Shown: positions 1-7,740 of the stretch, piece by piece | How the letters are laid out: each line of letters opens with the position of its first letter | Position numbering within the stretch: position 1 is the first letter of the stretch | From: JAJXXT01 sp963764465 | Lineage (GTDB): Bacteria > Pseudomonadota > Alphaproteobacteria > Acetobacterales > Acetobacteraceae | Assembly: GCA_963764465.1 (NCBI GenBank) | Contig: CAVXSO010000007.1 | Coordinates: forward strand, 868,001 to 932,000 | Length of the DNA: 64,000 bases | Direction: 5' to 3' | Made by a program: the position numbers and the translations under genes | Notes under the pieces: generated by a model | What the model was told of the DNA's origin: nothing | Database searches by the model: none | Seen by the model: only the letters and a program-made list of their open reading frames with translations

Positions 1-1480
1 CGACGGTTCGCGGGTTGATCTTGGGCGGGTTGTGAAAGCTCGCGAAGGTGAGCGGGCGATCCATGCCGGCGGGCAACGGTGCCGGATCCGGCGCCTCGGG
101 CGGGTCGTAGGTGACGTAGCAGGCGGGCAGGCGCAGAACCCGTTCCGTATAGGCATCGTCCTCGCCATCCGGGACCTCGATGCGGTCGGCGATCAGCAGG
201 TCCATCGCGGCGAGGCCGGTGGTGCCGACATAGCCGGCCCAGGTGAACTGCAGCGGCGCGGGCCGCCGCGCGAAGACACCGGGCCGGGCATGGCGGGTGT
301 GGCCGCCGAGATCGGCCAGGATGTCGATGCGATCGCGGACGATGGCGGCGGCGAGCGCCGCGTCGTCCATCGTCCAGGCGTCGCGCCAGATCGCGGCACG
401 TGCCTTGAAGCGGCGGGTGAGCGCGTCCTCGCCTGGCGCCGTGGCGTAAACGACGAGCTCCATGTCGGCGGGATCGAGCGCCTCGGCGGTGCCAATGGTG
501 AAGAAGCCCACGGGATGCGAGCGAAGATCCGCGGACACGAGGCCAAGGCGCAGCTTGCGGCCGGCTTCCGGGCGCGGCGGCTGGTATTGGATCCGCGGAA
601 TCACGGCCGCTACCTCCTGCTGCCAGCGCGCGTGCAGGCGTCCGAGACGGGCGGCGGTAACACCGGGGGCGTACTGCTCCGCCATGAGCCGGGCCGAGAG
701 GGCGATGGGGTCGCCGGGGCACATGGCAAGCGAACGATCGAAATTGGCGAGCGCCGCGTCCACCTCGCCGAGGCGCATCTGCAACTCCGCGAGGTTGAAG
801 ATCGCGGCCTCGTAATCGGGTGCTGCCTCCCGGGCGCGACGGTAAAGCGCCAGGGCCGCGGCGCTGTCGCCGGCATCGTCGCGCTGCACGCCAAGGCCGA
901 AAAGCGCCGGCGGAAAGCCAGGGTCGTGGGCCAGTGCCGCCTCGTAGGCCCGCACCGCCGCGGCGCGGTCGCCGCAAGCGACGGCGGCGGCGGCGAGCTG
1001 CACGCGCAGCGCCGGGTCGGTGGGGAAATGCGCGGCGGCACGATCGGCGGCCTCGGTCGCGCGCTCGAGCTGCCCGGCGCGGCCGTGCGCCTCGATCAGT
1101 GAAAGCCACGCCTCGCGCTGGGTGGGGTCGAGGTCCACGGCGCGGCGCAGGTGATAATGCCCGCGCGCCGGGTTTCCCTCGGCAAGCAGCAGCTTGCCGA
1201 GCGTCATATGGGCCGCCGGATCATCCGGGTGGCGCTTGAGAAGGGCGGCGAGGCGCGCGGCGGCGGCGCGTTCGCGGCCAGATTCGGCCAGAAGCAGGGC
1301 CAGGTTGTACGCAGCCGCGGCGTGGTGTGGCGCGACCGAGAGAACCTCGCCGTAGAGGCGCTCCGCCGTCGCCCGATCCCCCAAGCCGTGCGCGTGCACC
1401 GCGCGCGCCATCACGGCCGCTACCGAGTGCGCGGGCGTGAAGGGCGCGGCACCGCCGGGCCGGATGGGTCGCCGGGACAT
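1..1480 (-). CDS. TPR / OGT-like (GT41, SPINDLY family) glycosyltransferase, C-terminus cut off by window edge
   Basis: The frame is open without a stop from the ATG at 1480 to the window edge (493 codons), so the C-terminus is missing. Residues about 20-280 are tetratricopeptide-like helical pairs rich in Ala, Leu and Arg with the usual G-Y/A-P spacing. From about residue 305 the sequence turns into the catalytic part of bacterial OGT-like enzymes: RKLRLGLVSADLRSHPVGFF with the His-Pro-Val motif, ILADLGGHTRHARPGVFARR, PLQFTWAGYVGTTG and TFASFHNPPKINPRT. Such enzymes transfer a sugar from a nucleotide sugar to proteins, in bacteria often surface or flagellar proteins; the substrate here is unknown. 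It is divergent from kup. An in-frame GTG lies 21 bases upstream of the chosen ATG, so the start is not certain. The family is confident, the substrate is not. Confidence 0.85.
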   Translation of the reverse strand, partial: MSRRPIRPGGAAPFTPAHSVAAVMARAVHAHGLGDRATAERLYGEVLSVAPHHAAAAYNLALLLAESGRERAAAARLAALLKRHPDDPAAHMTLGKLLLAEGNPARGHYHLRRAVDLDPTQREAWLSLIEAHGRAGQLERATEAADRAAAHFPTDPALRVQLAAAAVACGDRAAAVRAYEAALAHDPGFPPALFGLGVQRDDAGDSAAALALYRRAREAAPDYEAAIFNLAELQMRLGEVDAALANFDRSLAMCPGDPIALSARLMAEQYAPGVTAARLGRLHARWQQEVAAVIPRIQYQPPRPEAGRKLRLGLVSADLRSHPVGFFTIGTAEALDPADMELVVYATAPGEDALTRRFKARAAIWRDAWTMDDAALAAAIVRDRIDILADLGGHTRHARPGVFARRPAPLQFTWAGYVGTTGLAAMDLLIADRIEVPDGEDDAYTERVLRLPACYVTYDPPEAPDPAPLPAGMDRPLTFASFHNPPKINPRTV

Positions 1481-1618
1481 GAATCGCGCTTCGGCGGCCA
1501 CGGCGCACCTGTCAAGCGCCGCGCGGGCTCAGGGGCAGTATTTTGTGCGGCCCAGCCCGGCCCGCCCCGGCACGGGCGTCTTGCGGGGCAGCATGCAGCG
1601 GGCGTAATCAGCGCCCGC

Positions 1619-3508
1619 GTGAGCACGACCCTTGCCTCGGCCCCATCCCGCAAGGCGATTCCCGTGGCAGCCTTGCTCGGCGTGCTCGGGGTCGTCTACG
1701 GCGATATCGGCACCTCGCCGCTCTACGCGTTCAAGGCGAGCCTCGACCATTTTGCGGGACGCGGGTTCCAGCGCTGGGAGGTGCTGGGCATCCTGTCGCT
1801 GATATTCTGGTCGCTCGTCCTCGTCGTCACCGTCAAATACGTGCTGCTGGTGATGCGCGCGGACAACCGCGGCGAGGGCGGCATCCTGGCGCTGATGGCG
1901 CTGGCGCAGCGGGTCTCACCGGGAGAGCGGACGCGTACGGTGCTGGCGCTGCTCGGCATCGCCGGCGCCTGCCTGCTGTTTGGCGACGGGGTGATCACGC
2001 CGGCGATCTCCGTGCTCTCGGCGGTCGAGGGGCTGGAGGTGGTGGCCCCCGCCCTGAAGGAGGTCGTGCTGCCGATTTCGGCCGCCATCATCATCGGCGT
2101 GTTCCTGATCCAGTCGCGCGGCACGGGGACGGTCGGGCGGCTGTTCGGGCCGGTGATGGTGGTCTGGTTCGTCACCATCGGCGTGCTCGGGCTGATCGAG
2201 ATCGCCATGCACCCGTACGTGATGCTGGCGCTGTCGCCAAGCTACGGGATCGAGCTGCTCGTGGTGCACCGCGGCCTTGCCTTCCTCGCGCTCGGCTCCG
2301 TCGTGCTGGCGGTGACCGGGGCGGAAGCGCTCTACGCCGACATGGGGCATTTCGGCATGCCGCCGATCCGCCGGGCCTGGCTCTTCTTCGTCCTGCCCTC
2401 GCTGGTGCTGAACTATTTCGGCCAGGGCGCGCTGGTGCTGGCGAACCCGAAGACGGAAGCGAACCCGTTCTACCTGCTGGGGCCGACCTGGCTGCAGCTG
2501 CCGATGGTGATCCTGGCGACGGCGGCGACCGTGATCGCAAGCCAGGCGCTGATCTCCGGCGCCTTCTCCATGGCGCGGCAATGCATGCAGCTCGGCTTCC
2601 TGCCGCGCATGGCGGTGCTGCACACCTCCCACGCGGAGGAAGGGCAGATCTATGTGCCGCAGATCAACACGATGCTGATGGTCGGCGTGCTCGTCCTCGT
2701 ATTCGCGTTCAAGAGCTCGGACTCGCTGGCCTCGGCCTACGGCATCGCGGTGACGGGAACGTTCATCTGCACCGGGCTCCTTGCGACCGTGGTGTTCCGC
2801 CGGCAGTTCCACTGGTCGCGCGCGGCGGCGATCGGCGCGTTCGGCGGGCTGTTCATCCTCGACCTGCTGTTCTTCATCGCGAACCTGCTCAAGTTCTTCG
2901 ATGGCGGCTGGGTACCGCTGGCCATTGCCATCGTGCTGATGGCGATGATCACCTCCTGGCGGCGCGGCCGCGAACTGCTGCTGGCTCGCTGGAAATCGGA
3001 CAGCCTGCCGCTCGCCAGCTTCGTCGCCCGGCTGCCGAGCTCGCGCACCATCCGCGTGCCAGGCATGGCGATCTTCCTTACCGGCAACCAGGACTACGTG
3101 CCGGCGGCGCTGCTGCACAACCTCAAGCACAACAAGGTGCTGCACGAGCGTGTGCTGTTCGCGACCGTGGTCAACGAAGACGTGCCCGAGGTGCCGGCGG
3201 AAGAGCGCAGCACCGTGACCGAGCTGGCGCCGGGAATCCATCGCGTCATCGTGCGCTACGGGTTCATGGAAAGCCCGAACCTGCCACGCGATCTCGCCGC
3301 CCTCGGCGAGCACGGCATCGACTACGACCCGATGCAGGCGAGTTATTTCCTCAACCGCGAAACGCTCGTCGCGGCCTCGGCACCGAAGATGCCGGCCTGG
3401 CGCCTCTGGCTGTTCCTGCTGATGGCGCGCAACGCGGTGCCGGCGACGGAGTTCTTCCGCATCCCCTCCGACCGGGTGATCGAGATGGGCGTGCGGGTCG
3501 CGATCTAG
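1619..3508 (+). CDS. kup: Kup-family low-affinity potassium transporter
   Basis: Inner-membrane K+ uptake protein of the Kup/HAK/KT family, thought to work as a K+/H+ symporter. The GTG at 1619 gives 629 residues, the usual Kup length; the frame is open further upstream but that part does not look like Kup. The N-terminal hallmark VVYGDIGTSPLYAFK is at about residues 22-36, followed by around twelve hydrophobic segments to about residue 450 and a hydrophilic C-terminal domain that ends in the typical FFRIPSDRVIEMG. The ferritin-like gene follows after 13 bases and is probably cotranscribed. No good Shine-Dalgarno sequence stands before the GTG, so the exact start is less sure than the function. 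Confidence 0.93.
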   Translation: MSTTLASAPSRKAIPVAALLGVLGVVYGDIGTSPLYAFKASLDHFAGRGFQRWEVLGILSLIFWSLVLVVTVKYVLLVMRADNRGEGGILALMALAQRVSPGERTRTVLALLGIAGACLLFGDGVITPAISVLSAVEGLEVVAPALKEVVLPISAAIIIGVFLIQSRGTGTVGRLFGPVMVVWFVTIGVLGLIEIAMHPYVMLALSPSYGIELLVVHRGLAFLALGSVVLAVTGAEALYADMGHFGMPPIRRAWLFFVLPSLVLNYFGQGALVLANPKTEANPFYLLGPTWLQLPMVILATAATVIASQALISGAFSMARQCMQLGFLPRMAVLHTSHAEEGQIYVPQINTMLMVGVLVLVFAFKSSDSLASAYGIAVTGTFICTGLLATVVFRRQFHWSRAAAIGAFGGLFILDLLFFIANLLKFFDGGWVPLAIAIVLMAMITSWRRGRELLLARWKSDSLPLASFVARLPSSRTIRVPGMAIFLTGNQDYVPAALLHNLKHNKVLHERVLFATVVNEDVPEVPAEERSTVTELAPGIHRVIVRYGFMESPNLPRDLAALGEHGIDYDPMQASYFLNRETLVAASAPKMPAWRLWLFLLMARNAVPATEFFRIPSDRVIEMGVRVAI

Positions 3509-3521
3509 ACAGGAGGCTGGG

Positions 3522-4496
3522 ATGTCCGCGACGATCGAGGAATTAATGCCCCCGCCCTGCGGCCTCGCGCTCGCGACGCGCGGCAGCGCGGACGAGGCAA
3601 CCATCGCCGCGGCGGATGAGCGGGCGCGGCACTGGGAAGCGCAGGCGCCCTTCAGGATCGGCAGCGAGGCCCATCGCGACGCGTGCTGGGCGATGTTCCG
3701 CGAGACGTTCAACCCCTACAAGCCCTCGATCATCGACTGGCCGAAGCTCGACCCGGAGGCGCGCGACCGGCTGATCAACCTGCCGATCTGGGACATCGCG
3801 GTGCAGACCGAGGGCAAGGCGCGGCTGCGCATGCTCTCTTACGCGCATGCCTGCGCCGATCCCGCGTGGGGTGCGGCGGTGGAACTCAACGGCTGGGAGG
3901 AAGGGCGGCACAAGGTGGTGCTGTCGCACCTCGTCGCGGCCTACGGCATCCCGCTCGAGAAGGAGCCTCCCTATATCGAGCCGCGCGACACCGAATGGGC
4001 GTATCTCGTCACCGGGTTCAGCGAGTGCATCGACAGCTTCTTCGCCTTCGGCCTGTTCGAGCTGGCGCGGCGCAGCGCCTTCTTTCCGCCGGAGCTGGTT
4101 GAGACGTTTGAGCCGGTGATCCAGGAGGAGGCGCGCCATATCCTGCTGTTCGCCAACTGGCTCGCCTGGCACCGCCGCCGCATGGCGTGGTGGAAGCGGC
4201 CCTGGTTCGAGCTGCGGGTGCTCGGGGTGTGGGGATTTCTCGTCTGGGAGCGGATGGGCATCGCGCGCGGCATGGACGACGGTAAGCCGAAGTCCAACGC
4301 GCAGGATCACAATTTCACGGTGACCGGCAGCAAGGCGGTGAGCGACGTCGAGGTCAGCGTCGCCGAACTGATGACGATCTGCCTCGCCGAGAACGACCGG
4401 CGCTTCGCGGGCTATGACAAGCGGCTGCTGCGCCCGACGACGATGCCGGCCCTGGTGCGCTTCGCGCTGCCGTTGCTGCGCTGGCTGAAGAAGTAG
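3522..4496 (+). CDS. Ferritin-like di-iron domain protein
   Basis: A 324-residue soluble protein with two E-x-x-x-H style helices typical of ferritin-like di-iron proteins: WEEGRHKVVLSHL at about residue 125 and IQEEARHILLFANWL at about residue 200, with a further acidic helix GFSECIDSFFAFGLFE between them. These would supply the Glu and His ligands of a carboxylate-bridged di-iron site. The start ATG at 3522 lies 13 bases after kup with a GGAGG-like sequence before it (AGGAGGCTGGG). Function is unknown: the family covers oxidases, hydroxylases and peroxide-handling proteins. It ends 20 bases before the convergent oxygenase gene. Confidence 0.7.
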   Translation: MSATIEELMPPPCGLALATRGSADEATIAAADERARHWEAQAPFRIGSEAHRDACWAMFRETFNPYKPSIIDWPKLDPEARDRLINLPIWDIAVQTEGKARLRMLSYAHACADPAWGAAVELNGWEEGRHKVVLSHLVAAYGIPLEKEPPYIEPRDTEWAYLVTGFSECIDSFFAFGLFELARRSAFFPPELVETFEPVIQEEARHILLFANWLAWHRRRMAWWKRPWFELRVLGVWGFLVWERMGIARGMDDGKPKSNAQDHNFTVTGSKAVSDVEVSVAELMTICLAENDRRFAGYDKRLLRPTTMPALVRFALPLLRWLKK

Positions 4497-4516
4497 GGCG
4501 GAACCGGAAACCCGGA

Positions 4517-5221
4517 CTACGAGGCAGCCCCCCAGGGCTGCTCGGTCTGGTCCCAGCCTTCCGCCATCGGCGCGATCGGCCGGTCCGGCCAGGCGAGTTC
4601 GTGGCGGGAACGCCATTCCGGCTTCACGTAGTTGATGATCAGCGAGCGCCGCACGCCATCGAAATGCCGCCGCTCGACGCCGTGCCACGTGTCCGAAGCC
4701 GGGACGAAGATCAGGCCGCGGTTGAAGCCGCCGGGAGCGGCGCCGAGATGGTGGCCCTGCGCGTCGTAGAGGTCCGTGCCCCAGGACGCGGCCTCCGGCC
4801 GGTCATTGAGGTAGATCAGCATGGTGAAGAGCTTGGCGCCGATATCCGTGTGCGGCTCCAGCCAGAACCCGTCCGTGTCCTGGCAGTCCTCGATGCGCAG
4901 GTAGCTGCCGATGAGCTCGGCACCGGTATGTTCCGCGAGCGCCGCCGCGACACCCTCGGATTGCATCGCCGCGGCGATGGCAGCGCAGATCGGATGCCTG
5001 GCCAGGACCTTGCCGGCGTAGAAGCGGCGCGTGGCGTTGTGGGTCTCCCGCTTGCCCAGCGTGTCGCCGATCGCCGGCGGCGCGAAGGGCAGCGCCAGCA
5101 CGTCCCGAGCGACGGATTCCGGCAGCACGTTGCGCAGCAGGTGGTGGCGGAACGGCACCGAGGGCGCCTCCGCCTTCTCCAGCGCCTCGAGCAGGGAGCC
5201 GGCGATCGCCGCGGCGCTCAT
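4517..5221 (-). CDS. 2-oxoglutarate/Fe(II)-dependent oxygenase family protein (second of a pair)
   Basis: A 234-residue protein with the iron-binding H-x-D...H facial triad: EPHTDIGAKLFTMLIYLND gives His and Asp at about residues 124-126, DTWHGV gives the distal His near residue 186, and the Arg-rich stretch FDGVRRSLIINYV supplies the likely 2-oxoglutarate-binding Arg. The frame is open well upstream, but the ATG at 5221 is favoured because it overlaps the stop of the upstream oxygenase by four bases (ATGA), a coupling signature. It probably hydroxylates a small molecule or a side chain; the substrate is unknown. Expression should follow the FNR/FixK-type box upstream of its partner. Confidence 0.8.
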   Translation of the reverse strand: MSAAAIAGSLLEALEKAEAPSVPFRHHLLRNVLPESVARDVLALPFAPPAIGDTLGKRETHNATRRFYAGKVLARHPICAAIAAAMQSEGVAAALAEHTGAELIGSYLRIEDCQDTDGFWLEPHTDIGAKLFTMLIYLNDRPEAASWGTDLYDAQGHHLGAAPGGFNRGLIFVPASDTWHGVERRHFDGVRRSLIINYVKPEWRSRHELAWPDRPIAPMAEGWDQTEQPWGAAS

Positions 5222-5859
5222 GCCGCCCTCGAAAGCGGGGTGAAGAAGCGGCGGATCTTCTTGAAGCGCGTGGAAACCAGGTGGCGCTTGGCTTCCGCGT
5301 CGCGCAGCGCCGCGTCGCGGCAATAGTTCACCATGATATAGCGGCGCGGGCCGATGAACGGCTTGTGGCCGTGCCAGGAATTGGGCTGCACGCGAAAGCA
5401 GACCAGCGTGCCGAAATCCGGCGTGACCTCGGCGGCATAATCCTCGATGTTGTCGCCGGAGTTGAGGATGCGCAGCCGACCGCCCCCGGGCATCCAGGAT
5501 TCGTTGAGATAAAGCAACATCGTCGCGAGCTTGAACGATGCGTCCGGATGGATGCGCCCGTCGCGCGCCTGGCAGCGGCTGCGGACCGTGGTCAGCGTCG
5601 GGTGGCCGGCGAGATCGATGCCGAGCTTTTCGCCGACCGCCGCGCGCATCTCCTCGCTTTCGAGTTCCGCGATGACCTGCGCGACGATCGGGCCGGGCGG
5701 CGAGGATTCCGGCAGGAAAAGCCCTGCGACATCGAGGCGCGGGAAGTCTCGCGCAACATCGTTGCGCAGCACGGAGGGCAGGAAGCGCGGCACGACGAGA
5801 TGCGGGTACGGCGCGTAGGCCAGCGGCGTGTCCCGATAGGCCTGCAGATCGATGAGCAT
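5218..5859 (-). CDS. 2-oxoglutarate/Fe(II)-dependent oxygenase family protein (first of a pair)
   Basis: A 213-residue 2OG-FeII_Oxy-type protein. Visible elements are GRIHPDASFKLATMLLYLNE (H-x-D at about residues 104-106), the distal His in NSWHGHKPF near residue 166, and the R-x-Y-I-M-V-N-Y strand that usually carries the 2-oxoglutarate-binding Arg. It overlaps its downstream paralogue by four bases; the two are only distantly alike and may act in sequence or as a heteromer. A perfect FNR/FixK-type box stands 55-68 bases before the ATG. An enzyme that needs O2, placed behind an oxygen-limitation promoter, is noteworthy. Substrate not inferable. Confidence 0.8.
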   Translation of the reverse strand: MLIDLQAYRDTPLAYAPYPHLVVPRFLPSVLRNDVARDFPRLDVAGLFLPESSPPGPIVAQVIAELESEEMRAAVGEKLGIDLAGHPTLTTVRSRCQARDGRIHPDASFKLATMLLYLNESWMPGGGRLRILNSGDNIEDYAAEVTPDFGTLVCFRVQPNSWHGHKPFIGPRRYIMVNYCRDAALRDAEAKRHLVSTRFKKIRRFFTPLSRAA

Positions 5860-5913
5860 TTTCCACCCCGAGCAGACGGCACGCTAATCTGCGCGGCCGC
5901 CGGATCGGTCGTG

Positions 5914-5927
5914 TTGATCCACATCAA
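5914..5927 (-). promoter_or_regulatory. FNR/FixK/Anr-type box upstream of the two 2OG oxygenases
   Basis: Read on the minus strand the sequence is TTGATGTGGATCAA, a perfect match to the TTGAT-N4-ATCAA consensus of FNR/FixK/Anr regulators. Its centre is about 61 bases before the oxygenase ATG. A class II start site 41.5 bases from the centre would leave a leader of about 20 bases, and a GATTAG hexamer sits near the expected -10. The palindrome lies in the 102-base gap after the radical-SAM gene, so the oxygenase pair can be transcribed on its own. Confidence 0.75.
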
Positions 5928-5961
5928 ACGCCCAGCCGGAAATCTTTCTGGATACGAAACC

Positions 5962-7740
5962 TTACAGCGTCCCCGAGGGGGAGCAGGACGCCGCGCCATA
6001 GAGGCAGAATCGCGCGCAATGCGGATGGTCCAGCGTGATCGGCCGCGTCGCCTCGGCGAGAGTGTCGCCCAGTACGTGGTCGGGCAGCAGCGTGCAGGCG
6101 GCCAGCCGCGGTCCGCCGCCCTTGGGCAGGATCGCCAGGCGTGATGTCGCACACATCGGCCTGACCCCAGCCGCGCGCAGCGCGCGGTAGGCGGGCTCCG
6201 GGATGGCGGGTGGCATCTCGCCATGCAGTTCCGGGAACAGGACCAGTCGCCGCGGATCGCGCGCGTCGATGCCAAGTCTCCGCGCCGCAAAAAGGGCAGC
6301 GAATCCCTCACGCCAGGCCTCGGCGTCCTCCCCCGCGGGAAGCCGCGCGGCGACGCTCGGCGTGAAACCTTCGGCGTCGAGCCAGGCAACTCCCGCCAGC
6401 GCCGGCGCGAAGCTGTTCGCGCCGCGCAGTGCCTCGTGGCCCTCGACGGTGAAATGGTCGAGCGAGACGCGCAGCGACAGGCGCGCGCCATGCTCGCGCC
6501 TGAGCCGCGCGAGCAGCGCCTCGTGCCGGCGCATCGGGCGCATCGCGTTGGTCAGCACCAGCGCCGAAAGGCCGCGGGCGAGCACCGACTTGAGCATCGC
6601 CGGCAGTTCCCGGTTCATGAAGGGCTCGCCGCCGGTGAAGCCGACGGTCGCGAGCGTCGCTGGCGCCTGCTCGAGCAGGGTCTTAAGATCGGCGGCGCGA
6701 TACCAGGAGAGGCTATCGTTACGCGGCGAGCTTTCGATGTAGCAGCCGCTGCAAGCCAGGTTGCAGCGCGTGCCGGTGTTGACCCAGAGCGTTTCCAGGC
6801 GCTCGAACGCGACGGCGGCGGCCGGTGCGGGCGGCGGCGCCGGCTCCTCGATGGTGCCGGGCCAGCGGTGCTCGCGCGGCGCCAGCGGTGCCGCGATGCT
6901 CGACTTCTCCACCGGCGGCAGCACGTCATGGCTCGGCCAGATCCCGCTCTCGACCGCCCGCGCATAATCCCCGAGGTCCGCGGCGCGCATCGCGGCAGCG
7001 GCGGTTTCGTGGTCGTAAGCGAGCGGCAGGTGACGGATGAGGAGTGCCTTGCCATCCGGCTCGATCACGGAAAACCACGTGCGCGGCGTGCCGTCATCCG
7101 CCGGCAGGCCGATAGCACCCGCGTTGTGCCAGAGCCGATCGCCAACCGCGCGGGTGAAGGGCAGGCCGCAATGGCCGCCGATCACGCCATCCGCCTCGGG
7201 CACGCAGCCTAGCTCTGCCTCCAGCGCGGCGTCCGGCATCGATGCAAAGACGAACCGGTTGATGCGGCTCGGCGCGCCATGGATGACGGCGAGGCGGAAG
7301 CCGCCGACCAGCAGGTCCACACGCCTCGGCAGCGCCGCCATCCAGGCGCGGTCGGCCGGGCAAAGCTCGCGGTCGGCATGCGCGTACCAGCCAGCGGCGA
7401 GCCGGTCGCAGGCGGAGCCGGGCGCGAAGCCACAGCCGCAATCGCCGGCCCCCTCCGCGAGCTGCTCCTCGCAATTGCCGGCGACGACGGTGATACCGGA
7501 TTCGCGGATCATGCTCACGGTCGCCGCGGGATCGGCGCCGTAGGCCACGACGTCGCCGGTGCAGATGATGTGCGAGGGCGGAATGCCGAGCCGGCGTGCC
7601 TCGGCCAGCAGAGCCCGTGTCGCCTGCAGGTTCGAGTAGGGGCCGCCGAAGACCAGGACCGGACCCGTCGCGACCATTTCGGGAACGATGGCGGGCGGCG
7701 CCTCGGCCACCCCCGGATCAGGCGCCCCTAAATCAAGCAT
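5962..7740 (-). CDS. Metallophosphoesterase-like / radical SAM fusion protein
   Basis: A 592-residue two-domain protein. Residues about 25-255 follow the calcineurin-like phosphoesterase plan: FGGPYSNLQATRALL, CTGDVVAYGADP, VVAGNCEEQL, LAVIHGAPSRINRFVF and IGGHCGLPF. The first (normally D-x-H) and last (normally G-H-T-H) metal motifs are altered here, so catalysis by the usual two-metal mechanism is doubtful. After a Pro/Ala-rich linker (about 300-320), residues about 325-592 form a radical SAM domain with the cluster motif CNLACSGCY and GGEPFMN. The C-terminus has further Cys residues (MCATSR, AACTLL, HCARFCLYGAASC), suggesting an auxiliary Fe-S site. The start ATG has GAGGA before it and overlaps the MFS gene stop by 8 bases. 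Substrate unknown. Confidence 0.8.
   Translation of the reverse strand: MLDLGAPDPGVAEAPPAIVPEMVATGPVLVFGGPYSNLQATRALLAEARRLGIPPSHIICTGDVVAYGADPAATVSMIRESGITVVAGNCEEQLAEGAGDCGCGFAPGSACDRLAAGWYAHADRELCPADRAWMAALPRRVDLLVGGFRLAVIHGAPSRINRFVFASMPDAALEAELGCVPEADGVIGGHCGLPFTRAVGDRLWHNAGAIGLPADDGTPRTWFSVIEPDGKALLIRHLPLAYDHETAAAAMRAADLGDYARAVESGIWPSHDVLPPVEKSSIAAPLAPREHRWPGTIEEPAPPPAPAAAVAFERLETLWVNTGTRCNLACSGCYIESSPRNDSLSWYRAADLKTLLEQAPATLATVGFTGGEPFMNRELPAMLKSVLARGLSALVLTNAMRPMRRHEALLARLRREHGARLSLRVSLDHFTVEGHEALRGANSFAPALAGVAWLDAEGFTPSVAARLPAGEDAEAWREGFAALFAARRLGIDARDPRRLVLFPELHGEMPPAIPEPAYRALRAAGVRPMCATSRLAILPKGGGPRLAACTLLPDHVLGDTLAEATRPITLDHPHCARFCLYGAASCSPSGTL

Noticed and set aside
32..1102. Long plus-strand open frame over the left edge
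   Set aside because: It is antisense to the OGT-like gene and translates to Arg/Gly-rich low-complexity sequence; the minus-strand frame shows clear family motifs.
1916..3712. 598-codon minus-strand frame antisense to kup
   Set aside because: His/Arg/Gln-rich sequence typical of the antisense of a GC-rich membrane protein gene; no family motif.
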